In this document: positions 8,224 through 17,440 of the stretch, piece after piece
Layout of the letters: every line of letters begins with the position of its first letter
Numbering within the stretch: the first letter of the stretch is position 1
Source: Gammaproteobacteria bacterium
Lineage (GTDB): Bacteria; Pseudomonadota; Gammaproteobacteria; Pseudomonadales; Azotimanducaceae
NCBI GenBank assembly: GCA_026706935.1
Contig: JAPOXV010000026.1
Span: 897,721-961,720, forward strand
Direction of reading: 5' to 3'
Length of the DNA: 64,000 nt
Made by a program: the position numbers and the translations under genes
Notes under the pieces: generated by a model
What the model was told of the DNA's origin: nothing
What the model saw: only the letters and a program-made list of their open reading frames with translations
Databases searched by the model: none

Positions 8224-10296
8224 TTAACTGCTGGAATCAAGCGAATCTCGGGTGAGCTCCGACTGCGCAAACGTCGAGAAACGTCCGTCCGGTCGCTGGG
8301 TGAGCTCGGCATAGGTGCCCGTTTCGACGATCCGTCCGTTCTCTAGCAGTGCGATCTGGTCCGCGTTCCGAATGGTGGACAGTCGGTGCGTGATCATCAG
8401 GATGATCTTGTCCGTCCCCCACGCAGCGAGGTTTGCCAAAACACGTTGTTCGTTTCGGGCGTCTAGTGACGCCGTCGGTTCATCAAGAATGAGTATGGGC
8501 GTGTCGCGAACAACGGCGCGAGCAATCGAAATCCGTTGGCGTTGTCCCGCAGACAACTTGCCGCCGCGTTCGCCGAGCTCCGTGTCGTAACCTCTATCTA
8601 ACGCTCGGATGAATGAATCTGCATTGGCGATTTCAGCCGCACGTTCGATGTCAGCGCGACTTGCGCGACCAGCGCCGAACGCGATGTTGTTAGCAACGGT
8701 TTCATTGAACAACACGTTCTTCTGGAGCGCGATTGCGCAGTTCTGACGTACGTCAGCGATTCGCAAGTCGCGCAAATCGATGCCATTGATTGAAACTTCA
8801 CCTTCATCCGGGTCAAAGAGGCGGAGAAGCAGTGACATCATCGTTGATTTCCCAGACCCGGTAGCGCCTACGATCGCTGTCACAGTGCCAGCTTCTGCCG
8901 ATAGCGATAGATTGGTGAGGACCGAGCTGGTCTCATCTCTGTAAGCGAAGGACACGTTATTCCACGAAATTGACTGAATCGGTTGCGGATACGCATCAGG
9001 ATTCATGGATTCGGTCACTTCGAGCGGCGTGTCGAGCAACTCGAATGCCCTTCGGAGCGCGATGAACAAGTCCTGCAAACGCATCCAGATGCCCAACAGA
9101 TATCGTGCGCTGCCTGCCAATCCTTCAAGTCGTCCACGTGCGATTTCGAATGTCGCTAGGTTCCAGATTGCGAAGCCGATCAATGCGGCAACGGCCGCAC
9201 CGAGGAACGTCTCCCGTTCCTCTATGACCCAAAACGCAAGAACGTATTCAGTTCCGATTACGAGGATGCCACCAATGAACGCGATCGCTAACGTCAAGAG
9301 AACCATGTCCAGACGCAAGTGGTACGCAGCGTCGAGCGCTCGCTTGGAATCCGTCTCGAACTGTTCGTGGATTTGCGATTCCGAACCATTTACTTTGAGT
9401 ACTTTGACCGCTGTGAATGACTCTTGAATGTGGGAGGTGAGGTCGCTATTCGCGACGCGGTTCGCGAGTGCTCGACGCTGAATGCGCCGAGTCGACCTTA
9501 TCAACAACAACACAAATGGCACTGCAGCGATCAAGGCGAAACCGGCGATAAGAGGATCGAAAAAAATAACGACGGCGAACGCGGTTAACAAAGCGAATGC
9601 CGTGAATATTGGCGAAATGATGGCGCCTTCAATGACGTTTACGATCATGGCGCTGTCTTGATACACGCGGAAGATCGCGTCGCCTACGCGGGCTTGGTCG
9701 TGGAATCTAAGCGAGAGCGACTCGGCACGCTCCATCATCGCGACACGAAGATTCTGATTGACGCTTTGCCAGATCCAGGTTCCGTAATACCAACTGCCAA
9801 GACCAATAAGCGTTCCGATAACTCCACCGACGATACCCCAAAGAATGAGTCGGTTTCGAACAGTTCGACGTTGTTCATCGGTTAATTGCTCATCGGGCTC
9901 CAATTCGACGTTGTTCGATGTCCCCGCGGAACCTTTATTGTTGTCTTGCGATTCGCCTAGTTGTTGTGGGTCCGCGGTGACGTACTCGTTGTCCACAAAC
10001 AGCACGGTCGCCTGGAGTGGTTGGAGTTTTTCGCCGATTAGGACTTTGTTGAGGAGCAAATCTGCCCCGACGAAGAGCCCGGCCATGCCCGTCAGCATCC
10101 CAGCGCCAGCGAGTGCTAGCAAGACTATTAGGTGTTTTAACAATGGTCGCATATACGGCCACGTACGTAACGCAAGCTTCAGCATCGTTAGCAACGGAAG
10201 CCTGGGTGGGTCTGGGTCGCTCGTTTCGAGTGAGTAACCGTCTAATAGAGGTAGATCTTTCAAGTTCGTCGGTCTTAGATTTTGAAGCTGCGACAT
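8224..10296 (-). CDS. ABC exporter half-transporter, pair A first subunit
   Basis: A 690-residue half exporter, transcribed first in its pair. After a Pro-rich N-terminal segment come six membrane helices, with a large periplasmic-type insertion after the first helix (about residues 80-145, rich in Glu, Gln and Asn). The ATPase has Walker A VGATGSGKST near residue 475, signature LSAGQRQR near 578, Walker B ILILDEPTASLD near 600 and switch His in MITHRLST. All catalytic residues are intact, so both composite ATP sites of the heterodimer with 6172-8208 look competent. Closest relative in the window is the 60018-61952 protein, in the equivalent first position of pair B. Start ATG at 10296; 137 bp separate it from the divergent gene at 10434. 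Confidence 0.9.
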   Translation of the reverse strand: MSQLQNLRPTNLKDLPLLDGYSLETSDPDPPRLPLLTMLKLALRTWPYMRPLLKHLIVLLALAGAGMLTGMAGLFVGADLLLNKVLIGEKLQPLQATVLFVDNEYVTADPQQLGESQDNNKGSAGTSNNVELEPDEQLTDEQRRTVRNRLILWGIVGGVIGTLIGLGSWYYGTWIWQSVNQNLRVAMMERAESLSLRFHDQARVGDAIFRVYQDSAMIVNVIEGAIISPIFTAFALLTAFAVVIFFDPLIAGFALIAAVPFVLLLIRSTRRIQRRALANRVANSDLTSHIQESFTAVKVLKVNGSESQIHEQFETDSKRALDAAYHLRLDMVLLTLAIAFIGGILVIGTEYVLAFWVIEERETFLGAAVAALIGFAIWNLATFEIARGRLEGLAGSARYLLGIWMRLQDLFIALRRAFELLDTPLEVTESMNPDAYPQPIQSISWNNVSFAYRDETSSVLTNLSLSAEAGTVTAIVGATGSGKSTMMSLLLRLFDPDEGEVSINGIDLRDLRIADVRQNCAIALQKNVLFNETVANNIAFGAGRASRADIERAAEIANADSFIRALDRGYDTELGERGGKLSAGQRQRISIARAVVRDTPILILDEPTASLDARNEQRVLANLAAWGTDKIILMITHRLSTIRNADQIALLENGRIVETGTYAELTQRPDGRFSTFAQSELTRDSLDSSS

Positions 10297-10433
10297 CCGT
10301 CGAGTTGACGAAATGTGAACTTCGTAAAGTAATTACATCAGACGTAGGTTCGTCTAAGTTGCTGAGCCTCGTAGCTTCAGCTAACGCATGCATCGTTGCG
10401 CATAATCCGAACAAATCAGCAAGAGGAAGTGGA

Positions 10434-11069
10434 ATGACGGAAATCAACGTCTCGGAATTGAAGCCAGTGGGTGAATTCGGTTCTAAAGCATGGTGTGAGG
10501 CCTGCGCGGCGTATGGTGTGAAGCTCTTGGAAGAAGGCGATCTTCCGGCGGACATCGCATGGGGCTTTAGCGAGATTTACACGCACCCGCCAGCACGTTT
10601 GCTTGCAGATGAACGTCCGTTAGCCGCCTACTTCATCATGGTCAAGGACGGTGTAATCAGTGGTGGCGATGGCGCGCCGGAGGAATGTCGCGCACTCCCC
10701 GGTTTTCACGTCGAACTGCAGTGGGCTGCAATCTGTAATCAATCCGGCTCGAAATACGGTCGCGAAGGCCAGCGACAGAGATCGTTGGATGAACAGGAAA
10801 TGTATAAGGCGATTGAGGAGTACGTAGGAAGACCCAATCCACTCGAATTCAAAAAGAGGGAACAAGCCGTGTGGCCCCCAGCGGTAGGCGCAGCATTGGG
10901 GAAGGGGAGCGAAGAAGGTGGCGGACTTCATAACATCGCCGCGACGTTGCAAGCACCATCACCAGAGTTTGCCGATTTCCCAACGACCGAATTGGGAGTC
11001 CCGGTGTTTAGTTCAATGAGCGACGAGCAAAAGAAGACTTTTTTGAAGATGCTGGCAGTAAAGATCTAA
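10434..11069 (+). CDS. Uncharacterised 211-residue protein
   Basis: I chose the ATG at 10434, which follows a purine-rich AAGAGGAAG ribosome-binding stretch. An earlier in-frame start at 10113 would run antisense through the start of the ABC exporter gene and is not credible. The protein is soluble-looking with no signal peptide. It has a conserved-looking central core (about residues 55-115: YFIMVKDGVISGGDG...HVELQWAAICNQ). A Gly-rich segment follows and the protein ends in a short helical tail after a Pro-rich stretch. No family is recognised. It is divergent from ABC pair A and could share its promoter region, but its role is unknown. Confidence 0.65.
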   Translation: MTEINVSELKPVGEFGSKAWCEACAAYGVKLLEEGDLPADIAWGFSEIYTHPPARLLADERPLAAYFIMVKDGVISGGDGAPEECRALPGFHVELQWAAICNQSGSKYGREGQRQRSLDEQEMYKAIEEYVGRPNPLEFKKREQAVWPPAVGAALGKGSEEGGGLHNIAATLQAPSPEFADFPTTELGVPVFSSMSDEQKKTFLKMLAVKI

Positions 11070-11311
11070 GCCGACTGCTTGTTGATATAGATCCGACGCG
11101 GATCGCGCAACATCGTACTTCGTGAACGGCTCTCGTCACTGATTGAGCACGCTTGCGAGGTAGGAAGCACCCTTTGAATGTGAGTCGGTGTGATTCATCA
11201 ATGCGACGCTTGTTTGAATCGAATGTAGTGCGACGGCCTATTCCCATCGACTGAAAGTGAAGCGATGCGTCAGCACACCGAGTGTTGATCACTGGACGTT
11301 ATAAATAATAT
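11070..11311. other. Intergenic region upstream of the TonB receptor, no gene seen
   Basis: About 240 bp with no credible reading frame. Composition shifts from balanced to strongly AT-rich toward its right end, where the Fur box begins at 11312. Confidence 0.5.
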
Positions 11312-11332
11312 AAATGATAATAAGTATCATTT
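11312..11332 (+). promoter_or_regulatory. Fur box (iron-responsive operator)
   Basis: A perfect inverted repeat with 8-bp arms AAATGATA and TATCATTT and a 5-bp spacer. Its core TGATAATAAGTATCA differs at only one position from the Fur 7-1-7 consensus TGATAATNATTATCA. It lies in an AT-rich stretch about 30-50 bp before the GTG start of the TonB-dependent receptor, the usual place for a repressor site. Iron-dependent repression of the receptor follows from what is known of Fur sites upstream of such genes. Confidence 0.85.
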
Positions 11333-11362
11333 GCAATTAAGTTATCGTGTAGCTGAGTTTTT

Positions 11363-13702
11363 GTGCAACCTGAACAATGCAGAGAGATTGTGCGTACATG
11401 CAGTCTTCGAGCCCTCCGATCACGTATCGGCGCAACAGCGCCTGCGCTTACCAATCTCTTCATATGTGCGCTGAGTTTTAGTTCAGCCGGAGTCGCAGCT
11501 GAACCAGAAGAAGCAGACGATGAACCGCGTTTAGAAACGGTGACGATAGTCGCGAGCGATACCGAGCAATTTGTACGCCTTCCTGGTGCAGCAACGGTGA
11601 TCGAGCGCGCTGAACTCGAACGGTTTGAGTATGCGGATGTGCAGCGAGCACTTCGCCTGGCACCGGGGATTGCGCTTCAAGTAGAAGACGGATTTGGTTT
11701 GCGACCGAACATCAGCATTCGGGGCGTCGCCAGTGAACGTAGTGGTCGCATCACGTTGCTCGAAGATAACGTGCTCATTGCACCGGCACCATATTCAGCT
11801 CCTTCAGCGTACTACTTCCCAACGGCAGGACGAATGCACAGCATCGAGGTGTTAAAAGGACCGTCTGCGATCTCTCAGGGTCCTTACACCATAGGCGGTA
11901 CGTTGAATCTCGTATCAACGCCAATCCCGAACGGTGTGCAAGGTCACCTGATGACACACTTGGGTCAGCACGGCTCGAAACGAGTTCATGCGTGGCAGAG
12001 CTTCACGAACGGCACCAGAATGTACGGCTTGTTAGAAACTCATCAGTGGTTTTCCGATGGATATCAGAACATTGACCGATCTGATGGCGAAACCGGGTTG
12101 GATGTTCGAGATTACACCGCGAAAGTGAGATTTGAGTTCACACCTAACCAATCACTCGAGCTCAAACTTCAATCCGCTGATCAAATTTCCGAACAAAGCT
12201 ATCTTGGATTGAGCGATCATGATTTTGACATGAACCCGTATCGTAGGTATGGCATATCAGCACTCGACGAAATCACGACATCACATCAACAAGGTATCGT
12301 GACCTATGCGCTTGACTTAGCGGAAGCCACTCAGCTTCGAATCTCTGCGTATCGGAACGATCACGAACGAACCTGGTTTAAAACGGAGGGGCTTGACTTC
12401 GACGGTAGTGAAAGCGCGGAAACTCTGAGCCGAACATCGTGGTCTAGCGTGATCCAAGCGGTAAATCTGGGACGAGGAATTGGCGACGCATCCTGGTCCG
12501 AATTGAATGGGATTCTTCAAGGCACGCTCGATACGATGCCGGGGAGCATTCAATTGAGAGCGAATGCGAGAGAGTACTTCTCGCAAGGGATCCAAATGTG
12601 GATGGCTCACAAAACAGAGCTCGGCTCCGCAAATCGCCACGTTGAGATTAGTCTGCGAGTTCATGCTGATGAGGAAGACCGACTACAGCGGAACAGCTCG
12701 TACAATCAAGAAGACGGCGAGTTACTGCTGGACGACATTGGCCGTCTTGGTAATGCCGGAAATCGGATCCAAGAAGCGCGCGCCGTAGCGTTTTACGTGA
12801 AAGACACGATTGAAATCGGCAACCTTACGTTGACACCAGGTTTACGTTACGAGAACATCGACCAAAAGCGCACGCGTTTCGAGATTCGCAATGGGCGAAC
12901 GACCGATCCTTCGTCTCGTGCGTTGTCTAATCTCAGGAGCACGCGAGAGAACCAAACCACAGTTCTATCACCTGGTTTCGGCGTGAGCTATAGGACAAGT
13001 GACCGCACGTTGGTGCATTTAGGTGCACACCGAGGATTCACGGCGCCGAGTAATGCGCCTGATGTAAAGGAAGAGTCTGCGTGGATATTCGAAACCGGTC
13101 TTCGTTACGTAACTGAAACCACGCCTTTGACCATCGACATCGTTGGATTTCTTACTGACTACGACAATCTACTTGGTGAGTGCACAGCATCCTCCGGTAC
13201 CGATTGCGAGATCGGTCGGGCATTTAACGGCGACGCTGCTAGAGTGGCAGGAATTGAAGCGCGAGTTACAACTGATCTCGCTCCGCATCGGGAGTTTTCA
13301 CTTCCGGTAAGTTTGAACCTGACAGTGTTCGATGGACAATTCGAAACGGACGTTGCCGACACGGACTTCTTCGGCGACGTGAACAAGGGAGACCCTATCC
13401 CATATTTACCGGAATCGCAGTTCCACATTAGCGCTGGGTTCGTAAAGCTCCCATTTGAAGGTTACCTCAGCATAACTCGTGTCGGCGACACGTGCGTTCG
13501 TTCATCTTGTGGTACCTTTGAGAAAGTTGGAAGCTCGGTTACGGTGGACATGACCGGAAACTACGCTCTCAATGATTCGCTCACTTTCTTTGCGCGAGTC
13601 GAGAATCTCCTAAGCGAAGATGCCATTGCTTCACGCCATCCGTATGGTGCGCGACCCAACAAAGCGAGAACGATCTCCGTGGGCATGTCGTTAGGCTGGT
13701 GA
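11363..13702 (+). CDS. TonB-dependent outer-membrane receptor, FecA-like
   Basis: A 779-residue outer-membrane receptor. A signal sequence precedes an Ala-rich cleavage region (GVAA about residue 44-47). A TonB-box-like LETVTIVA follows at about residue 56, then the plug domain with the FecA-type stretch LLEDNVLIAPAPYSAPSAYY and VLKGPSAISQGPYTIGGTLN. The rest is a long beta-barrel ending in an aromatic residue (GMSLGW), as barrel insertion requires. It imports a ligand, probably a ferric chelate, using TonB energy; the Fur box just upstream strongly favours iron. Two Cys pairs near the C-terminal third (CTASSGTDC and CVRSSC) probably form extracellular-loop disulfides. Start is taken at GTG 11363; the GTG at 11390 is an alternative giving a shorter signal peptide. 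Confidence 0.92.
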   Translation: MQPEQCREIVRTCSLRALRSRIGATAPALTNLFICALSFSSAGVAAEPEEADDEPRLETVTIVASDTEQFVRLPGAATVIERAELERFEYADVQRALRLAPGIALQVEDGFGLRPNISIRGVASERSGRITLLEDNVLIAPAPYSAPSAYYFPTAGRMHSIEVLKGPSAISQGPYTIGGTLNLVSTPIPNGVQGHLMTHLGQHGSKRVHAWQSFTNGTRMYGLLETHQWFSDGYQNIDRSDGETGLDVRDYTAKVRFEFTPNQSLELKLQSADQISEQSYLGLSDHDFDMNPYRRYGISALDEITTSHQQGIVTYALDLAEATQLRISAYRNDHERTWFKTEGLDFDGSESAETLSRTSWSSVIQAVNLGRGIGDASWSELNGILQGTLDTMPGSIQLRANAREYFSQGIQMWMAHKTELGSANRHVEISLRVHADEEDRLQRNSSYNQEDGELLLDDIGRLGNAGNRIQEARAVAFYVKDTIEIGNLTLTPGLRYENIDQKRTRFEIRNGRTTDPSSRALSNLRSTRENQTTVLSPGFGVSYRTSDRTLVHLGAHRGFTAPSNAPDVKEESAWIFETGLRYVTETTPLTIDIVGFLTDYDNLLGECTASSGTDCEIGRAFNGDAARVAGIEARVTTDLAPHREFSLPVSLNLTVFDGQFETDVADTDFFGDVNKGDPIPYLPESQFHISAGFVKLPFEGYLSITRVGDTCVRSSCGTFEKVGSSVTVDMTGNYALNDSLTFFARVENLLSEDAIASRHPYGARPNKARTISVGMSLGW

Positions 13703-13859
13703 GAGTCCGTAGATTTACTTGCGAGTAGTCAAGCAACGGGTAGGTTTGACGCAACGGTATGTGGTGTACTATCTACGGAGGTAATTCAGAGAGTAGTTAA
13801 TCTGCGCCCAACCACGTATCCGATCGTTGTAAATTGTCGGAAAGACCACACGATTTTCT

Positions 13860-14813
13860 ATGGCTCAACAAACAGACGATAACCGCTTGGAACCCATTAC
13901 CGTCCTGGGGAACTATGCTCATGACCGGTATTGCGGTGTACGGATGCCTCCCCCTGAATCCGTGACCGATGAACGCGAACGCAGGACCATGTACCACCAG
14001 CGTCCGGTTTTCGTTTACGACGCAAGGGAACTCGAGCCTACGCCGACAGTTTCGACTTACGGGTTCACGCTATTGAAGCACGAAACTCGGTGCACCGACA
14101 TGATGGATCAAGAAATGGTGAAGTCGGTGCTCTACGGTGAGTATGCGCGTCTAGTGCAAGTCGTGACGGGTTGTAGTAAGGTCAAGGTGACACAGCACCA
14201 GTATAGGAACGGGTATGGTGGACTACCTAACGATCACCCTCGTGCGGCACGGGCAACTCCGAATGGAAGCGAAGGCATCTATGGTGGCATTCACGCAGAT
14301 GTAACGCCTTATTCGGAGCCCGGTTGGGGTCCACTGGTAGAGGAACGACACTTTCAAGTGTTCAACGTCTGGCAGAGCTCAAATCCGAGCCGGCCAATCC
14401 AGACCATGCCTCTGTCGTTGTGCGCCATCGATAGCGTTGATCCAAGAGACATGATCTATGCGGATTCTTGGAATCAGACGAAACATCGTCGCAAGTTGGT
14501 CAGCTATCGATTGGCGTTTAACGAGGCGCAAAGGTGGTACTACTATCCAGATATGCAGCCGGATGAACTACTGATTTTCAAACAGTACGACAGCATGGAG
14601 GCTTCACCGAATCGACGTTGTGTATATCACGGCGCTATCGATTTGCCGGACACATCCGACGACGCTCCGTTGCGAGAAACGATCGAAGTTCGGCTATTAG
14701 CGCTCTATGGAAAAGAGTTCAACAAAACTGAACGAGTGCGTCGGTTTCAGGCACAGGTTCCGTCGAAGCTTCCGAATGGCTCGGATTCTGAGTGGGTAGT
14801 TAGGTATCCCTGA
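13860..14813 (+). CDS. CmcJ/NvfI-family oxygenase-like protein
   Basis: A 317-residue protein resembling the CmcJ/NvfI family, which includes the CmcJ partner in cephamycin 7-hydroxylation and fungal desaturase/oxygenase relatives. Visible hallmarks are GIHADVTPYS (His-x-Asp, candidate Fe(II) ligands, near residue 141-143), FNVWQSSNPSRPIQTMPLSL, YRLAFNEAQRWYYYPDM, LIFKQYDSM and VYHGAIDLPD (distal His). An Arg-containing segment near the end (PLRETIEVRLLALYG) could bind 2-oxoglutarate. No signal peptide. It follows the iron-regulated receptor by about 160 bp on the same strand and ends directly against the convergent membrane-protein gene. A role in making or modifying a small molecule, perhaps linked to iron uptake, is inference only. 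Confidence 0.65.
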   Translation: MAQQTDDNRLEPITVLGNYAHDRYCGVRMPPPESVTDERERRTMYHQRPVFVYDARELEPTPTVSTYGFTLLKHETRCTDMMDQEMVKSVLYGEYARLVQVVTGCSKVKVTQHQYRNGYGGLPNDHPRAARATPNGSEGIYGGIHADVTPYSEPGWGPLVEERHFQVFNVWQSSNPSRPIQTMPLSLCAIDSVDPRDMIYADSWNQTKHRRKLVSYRLAFNEAQRWYYYPDMQPDELLIFKQYDSMEASPNRRCVYHGAIDLPDTSDDAPLRETIEVRLLALYGKEFNKTERVRRFQAQVPSKLPNGSDSEWVVRYP

Positions 14814-15011
14814 TCATCGGAAGAAAGAATCGGAAAGAACAAAGATCACAAATGGGAAGACGATCACAAACGCAATTCCCATGTAGCACAGAACGTTCAG
14901 CACTTCGTTCTGTACCGGTTCTTCGTTCAGCTTTAGTCGTGGTCCGATGATTAGCCAAATCAACGCACCGAGAACCACGGACGCTGCGACGCTCAAAATC
15001 AAGGCTGCCAT
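14814..15011 (-). CDS. Small two-helix membrane protein
   Basis: A 65-residue protein that is almost entirely two hydrophobic helices (about residues 3-24 and 41-60), joined by a short polar segment with Glu and Asn. It is the last gene of the biotin-dependent operon, 9 bp after the carboxyltransferase, and its stop codon abuts that of the convergent gene. Small membrane subunits occur in sodium-pumping decarboxylases with carboxyltransferase and biotin carrier subunits, but the large membrane subunit needed for pumping is not present here. No sequence-level match to those small subunits is claimed. Confidence 0.65.
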   Translation of the reverse strand: MAALILSVAASVVLGALIWLIIGPRLKLNEEPVQNEVLNVLCYMGIAFVIVFPFVIFVLSDSFFR

Positions 15012-15020
15012 AAAACGTGA

Positions 15021-16577
15021 TTATGGTCGCATTGAAAATTTCACAGGTCCTTTGAGCTCGTCGAGCTGCGGTTGAATCCAATCGATCCATTGACACAGGG
15101 TAGGACGCGTCTCGCGGGGATCGATCAACTCGTGAACACCGAAGGATTCTGCACGTGGGAATGGTGACCTTGCGGCGCGCAACCGTTCCTCGATTTCCGT
15201 ACGTTTAGCTATTGGATCGTCTGCAGCTTCAATCTCACGATGAAATGCAACGGCGACGCCACCTTCGAGGGGTAATGCTCCGGATTCGACAGAAGGCCAC
15301 GCCAAGACGTATGCATTCGGTGCGTAGTGTGCGGCGGTCGCGACGCCAAATCCCTTATGCACCTGAATGGCGCACCATGGCATAGTTGCTTGCGCGGCGG
15401 CAGCCACGGCAGCCATACCATATCGGATCGTGCCTTTCTTCTCTGCCTCTGGTCCAATCATGAATCCAGGTTGATCAATGAAATTGACCACTGGAACGTG
15501 GAATGTGTCGCAAAGTTCAACAAAACGACGGTATTTTTGTGCTGCTTCCGCAGTCATCGCTCCCGCGTACACGCGATTGTTGTTAGCGAGGATACCGACT
15601 GGTTGGCCATCGATCCGGGCGAGCCCCACAATCTGGCTACGTCCGAAATCTTTTCCCATTTCGAAGAACGAGTCGAGATCAACGATCATCTCGATGACCT
15701 CACGCATGTTGAACACGCTGCGTGAGTCGCGTGGTACCACGTCAAGTAGATCCTTTTCCATACGCTCACTGCTGTCGTCGCACGGATAGCGAGGCGTGCG
15801 TTGATGCACGCTACTTGGTAAATAGCTGAGGAAGCGACGAGACTGCATCAAGGCTTCCGTTTCGTTTGTAGCGACATTGTCAACGACGCCGCTTTTCGCA
15901 TGGATGTGAGCGCCCCCGAGCTCATCTTTTGTCATATCGACACCCAATGCGCGTTCCACGACCTTCGGACCAGCGACAAGAATCTGTGCGGTATCTGCCG
16001 ACATCACCGAGAAGTGCGATGCAGCCATTCGTCCAGCCGGAAAACCAGCGACCGCGCCCCCAGCCATCGAAACGACAGGAACTTCCCCCATCGCATCAGC
16101 GATGACCTTGAATCTAGGTTCGGAGAAAACGGAATCCCCGCCCGAAGATCCGCCGCGTTTCCCACTGCTTTTTACACTACCACCCCCGCCTTCGAGCATA
16201 CGTACGAGAGGTATCTTGTATTGGATGGCGAGATGCTCTGCGTAGATGCTCTTTCGCAACCCCGCAGCGTTAGGTGAGCCACCTTTAAGCGTGAAGTCTT
16301 CGCCTCCAACGACAACGCGCCGATCGTCGATTCGACCGAAACCTAAAACGTAATTTGCAGGGACAAATCCGAGAAAGTTGTCTTCGTCGTCGTAATCGGG
16401 AACAGCAGTGGCTTTCCCTTGTTCCTGAAACGAGCCTTTGTCAAGTAAAGTGTCAATGCGTTCACGAATGGTCATACGGCCGTAGCCGTGCTGCTTAGCG
16501 ATCCCTTCTGGTCCGCCTTGCTGCTTCGCTAATTCACGCCGTCGCTTAAGTTCCTCGACCTCTTCTGCCCAGCTCAT
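15021..16577 (-). CDS. Acyl-CoA carboxylase carboxyltransferase subunit
   Basis: A 518-residue carboxyltransferase of the PccB/MccB/MmdA class. It has the N-terminal MTIRERIDTLLDKGSF segment, a glycine-rich oxyanion region GGGGSVKSSGKRGG, the GGAVAGFPAGRMAASHFSVM stretch and the C-terminal half NNRVYAGAMT...FIDQPGFMIG typical of the second crotonase-fold lobe. It transfers carboxylate between carboxybiotin and an acyl-CoA. It sits 17 bp after a crotonase gene, itself 21 bp after a biotin carrier gene, so the three are one operon. No biotin carboxylase subunit lies in the window, so that partner must be encoded elsewhere or the enzyme works as a decarboxylase or transcarboxylase. Which acyl-CoA is used cannot be told by eye. 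Confidence 0.88.
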   Translation of the reverse strand: MSWAEEVEELKRRRELAKQQGGPEGIAKQHGYGRMTIRERIDTLLDKGSFQEQGKATAVPDYDDEDNFLGFVPANYVLGFGRIDDRRVVVGGEDFTLKGGSPNAAGLRKSIYAEHLAIQYKIPLVRMLEGGGGSVKSSGKRGGSSGGDSVFSEPRFKVIADAMGEVPVVSMAGGAVAGFPAGRMAASHFSVMSADTAQILVAGPKVVERALGVDMTKDELGGAHIHAKSGVVDNVATNETEALMQSRRFLSYLPSSVHQRTPRYPCDDSSERMEKDLLDVVPRDSRSVFNMREVIEMIVDLDSFFEMGKDFGRSQIVGLARIDGQPVGILANNNRVYAGAMTAEAAQKYRRFVELCDTFHVPVVNFIDQPGFMIGPEAEKKGTIRYGMAAVAAAAQATMPWCAIQVHKGFGVATAAHYAPNAYVLAWPSVESGALPLEGGVAVAFHREIEAADDPIAKRTEIEERLRAARSPFPRAESFGVHELIDPRETRPTLCQWIDWIQPQLDELKGPVKFSMRP

Positions 16578-16594
16578 GGCTCTTCGCGGTTGCC

Positions 16595-17419
16595 CTATGC
16601 AACGTCCGTAAACTTGGGATCACGGTTTTCAAAATTAGCCTTAATCGCTTCGACCTGATTCGGAGATCCGATCAATCCCATCTGTAGTTTCGCTTCTAAA
16701 CCAAAACCGGATTCGTCGTCTGCATGCCAAGTGGATTCTAAAAGGTACTTACCGGCTCGAACGGCTGAGGGCGAACGTCCCGCGATTTCATGAGCAAGAT
16801 TGAAGGCAGCGTCACGAGCATTTTCTGTGACATGGGTAATTAGGCCGAGTTCTTGCGCTTCCTCAGCGCTCAGAATGCGACCAGTGAATGTCAGCTCCTT
16901 CGCGACGTCCATGCGCACGGTTTGCCGAAGCGTCTGCGTGATGGACATGTCAGGGATCAATCCCCACTTGATCTCAAGAACCGACAACTTCGCGGACGGT
17001 TCGGCGAATCGGATATCTGTCGCAAGCGCAATCTGGCACCCGCCGCCGTAGGCAACGCCGTGGATCGCGGCGATCACGGGCATTGGTAAACGACGCCATA
17101 CATAAGCAGCACGCTGGGCGTGGTTTTCAATCGTTTCGGTGCGCGCCACGGAAACGTCAGATTGCGATTGCGAGTCATTCGAACGCGACTCAGCACGATC
17201 TGCCATACCTTGGAAGCTGTTCATATCTAAACCAGCACAGAAACCCGGTCCGTTGCCCGAAAGCACAACGACTCGGACATCGTTGGCTTCTATCAACTGG
17301 TTCCCGGCTTCGTTCAATGCTTGGAACATTTCCGGTGAAATTGCGTTGTACTTGTCTGGACGATTCAACCTTACATCAGCGATACCATCTTCGACACTGA
17401 TTGTTACGAGATCGGACAT
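16595..17419 (-). CDS. Enoyl-CoA hydratase/isomerase (crotonase)
   Basis: A 274-residue crotonase-fold protein. Oxyanion-hole motifs are visible at GNGPGFCAGLDMNSFQ (about residue 54-70) and GVAYGGGCQIALATDIRF (about 120-138), with the following LSVLEIKWGLIPDMS. The two catalytic glutamates of classical enoyl-CoA hydratase are not obvious: where hydratase has Glu, this protein has Gln in GGGCQIALA. It may therefore be an isomerase, lyase or decarboxylase rather than a plain hydratase. Its place between the biotin carrier and carboxyltransferase genes implies work on the same CoA-ester pathway, similar in layout to leucine/isoprenoid degradation operons. Confidence 0.85.
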   Translation of the reverse strand: MSDLVTISVEDGIADVRLNRPDKYNAISPEMFQALNEAGNQLIEANDVRVVVLSGNGPGFCAGLDMNSFQGMADRAESRSNDSQSQSDVSVARTETIENHAQRAAYVWRRLPMPVIAAIHGVAYGGGCQIALATDIRFAEPSAKLSVLEIKWGLIPDMSITQTLRQTVRMDVAKELTFTGRILSAEEAQELGLITHVTENARDAAFNLAHEIAGRSPSAVRAGKYLLESTWHADDESGFGLEAKLQMGLIGSPNQVEAIKANFENRDPKFTDVA

Positions 17420-17440
17420 GACAACTCCTCTAACTGTGTT

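Noticed and set aside
10113..10433. Long N-terminal extension of the 211-residue protein
   Set aside because: It would run antisense across the start of the ABC exporter gene and lacks a ribosome-binding site; the ATG at 10434 has one.
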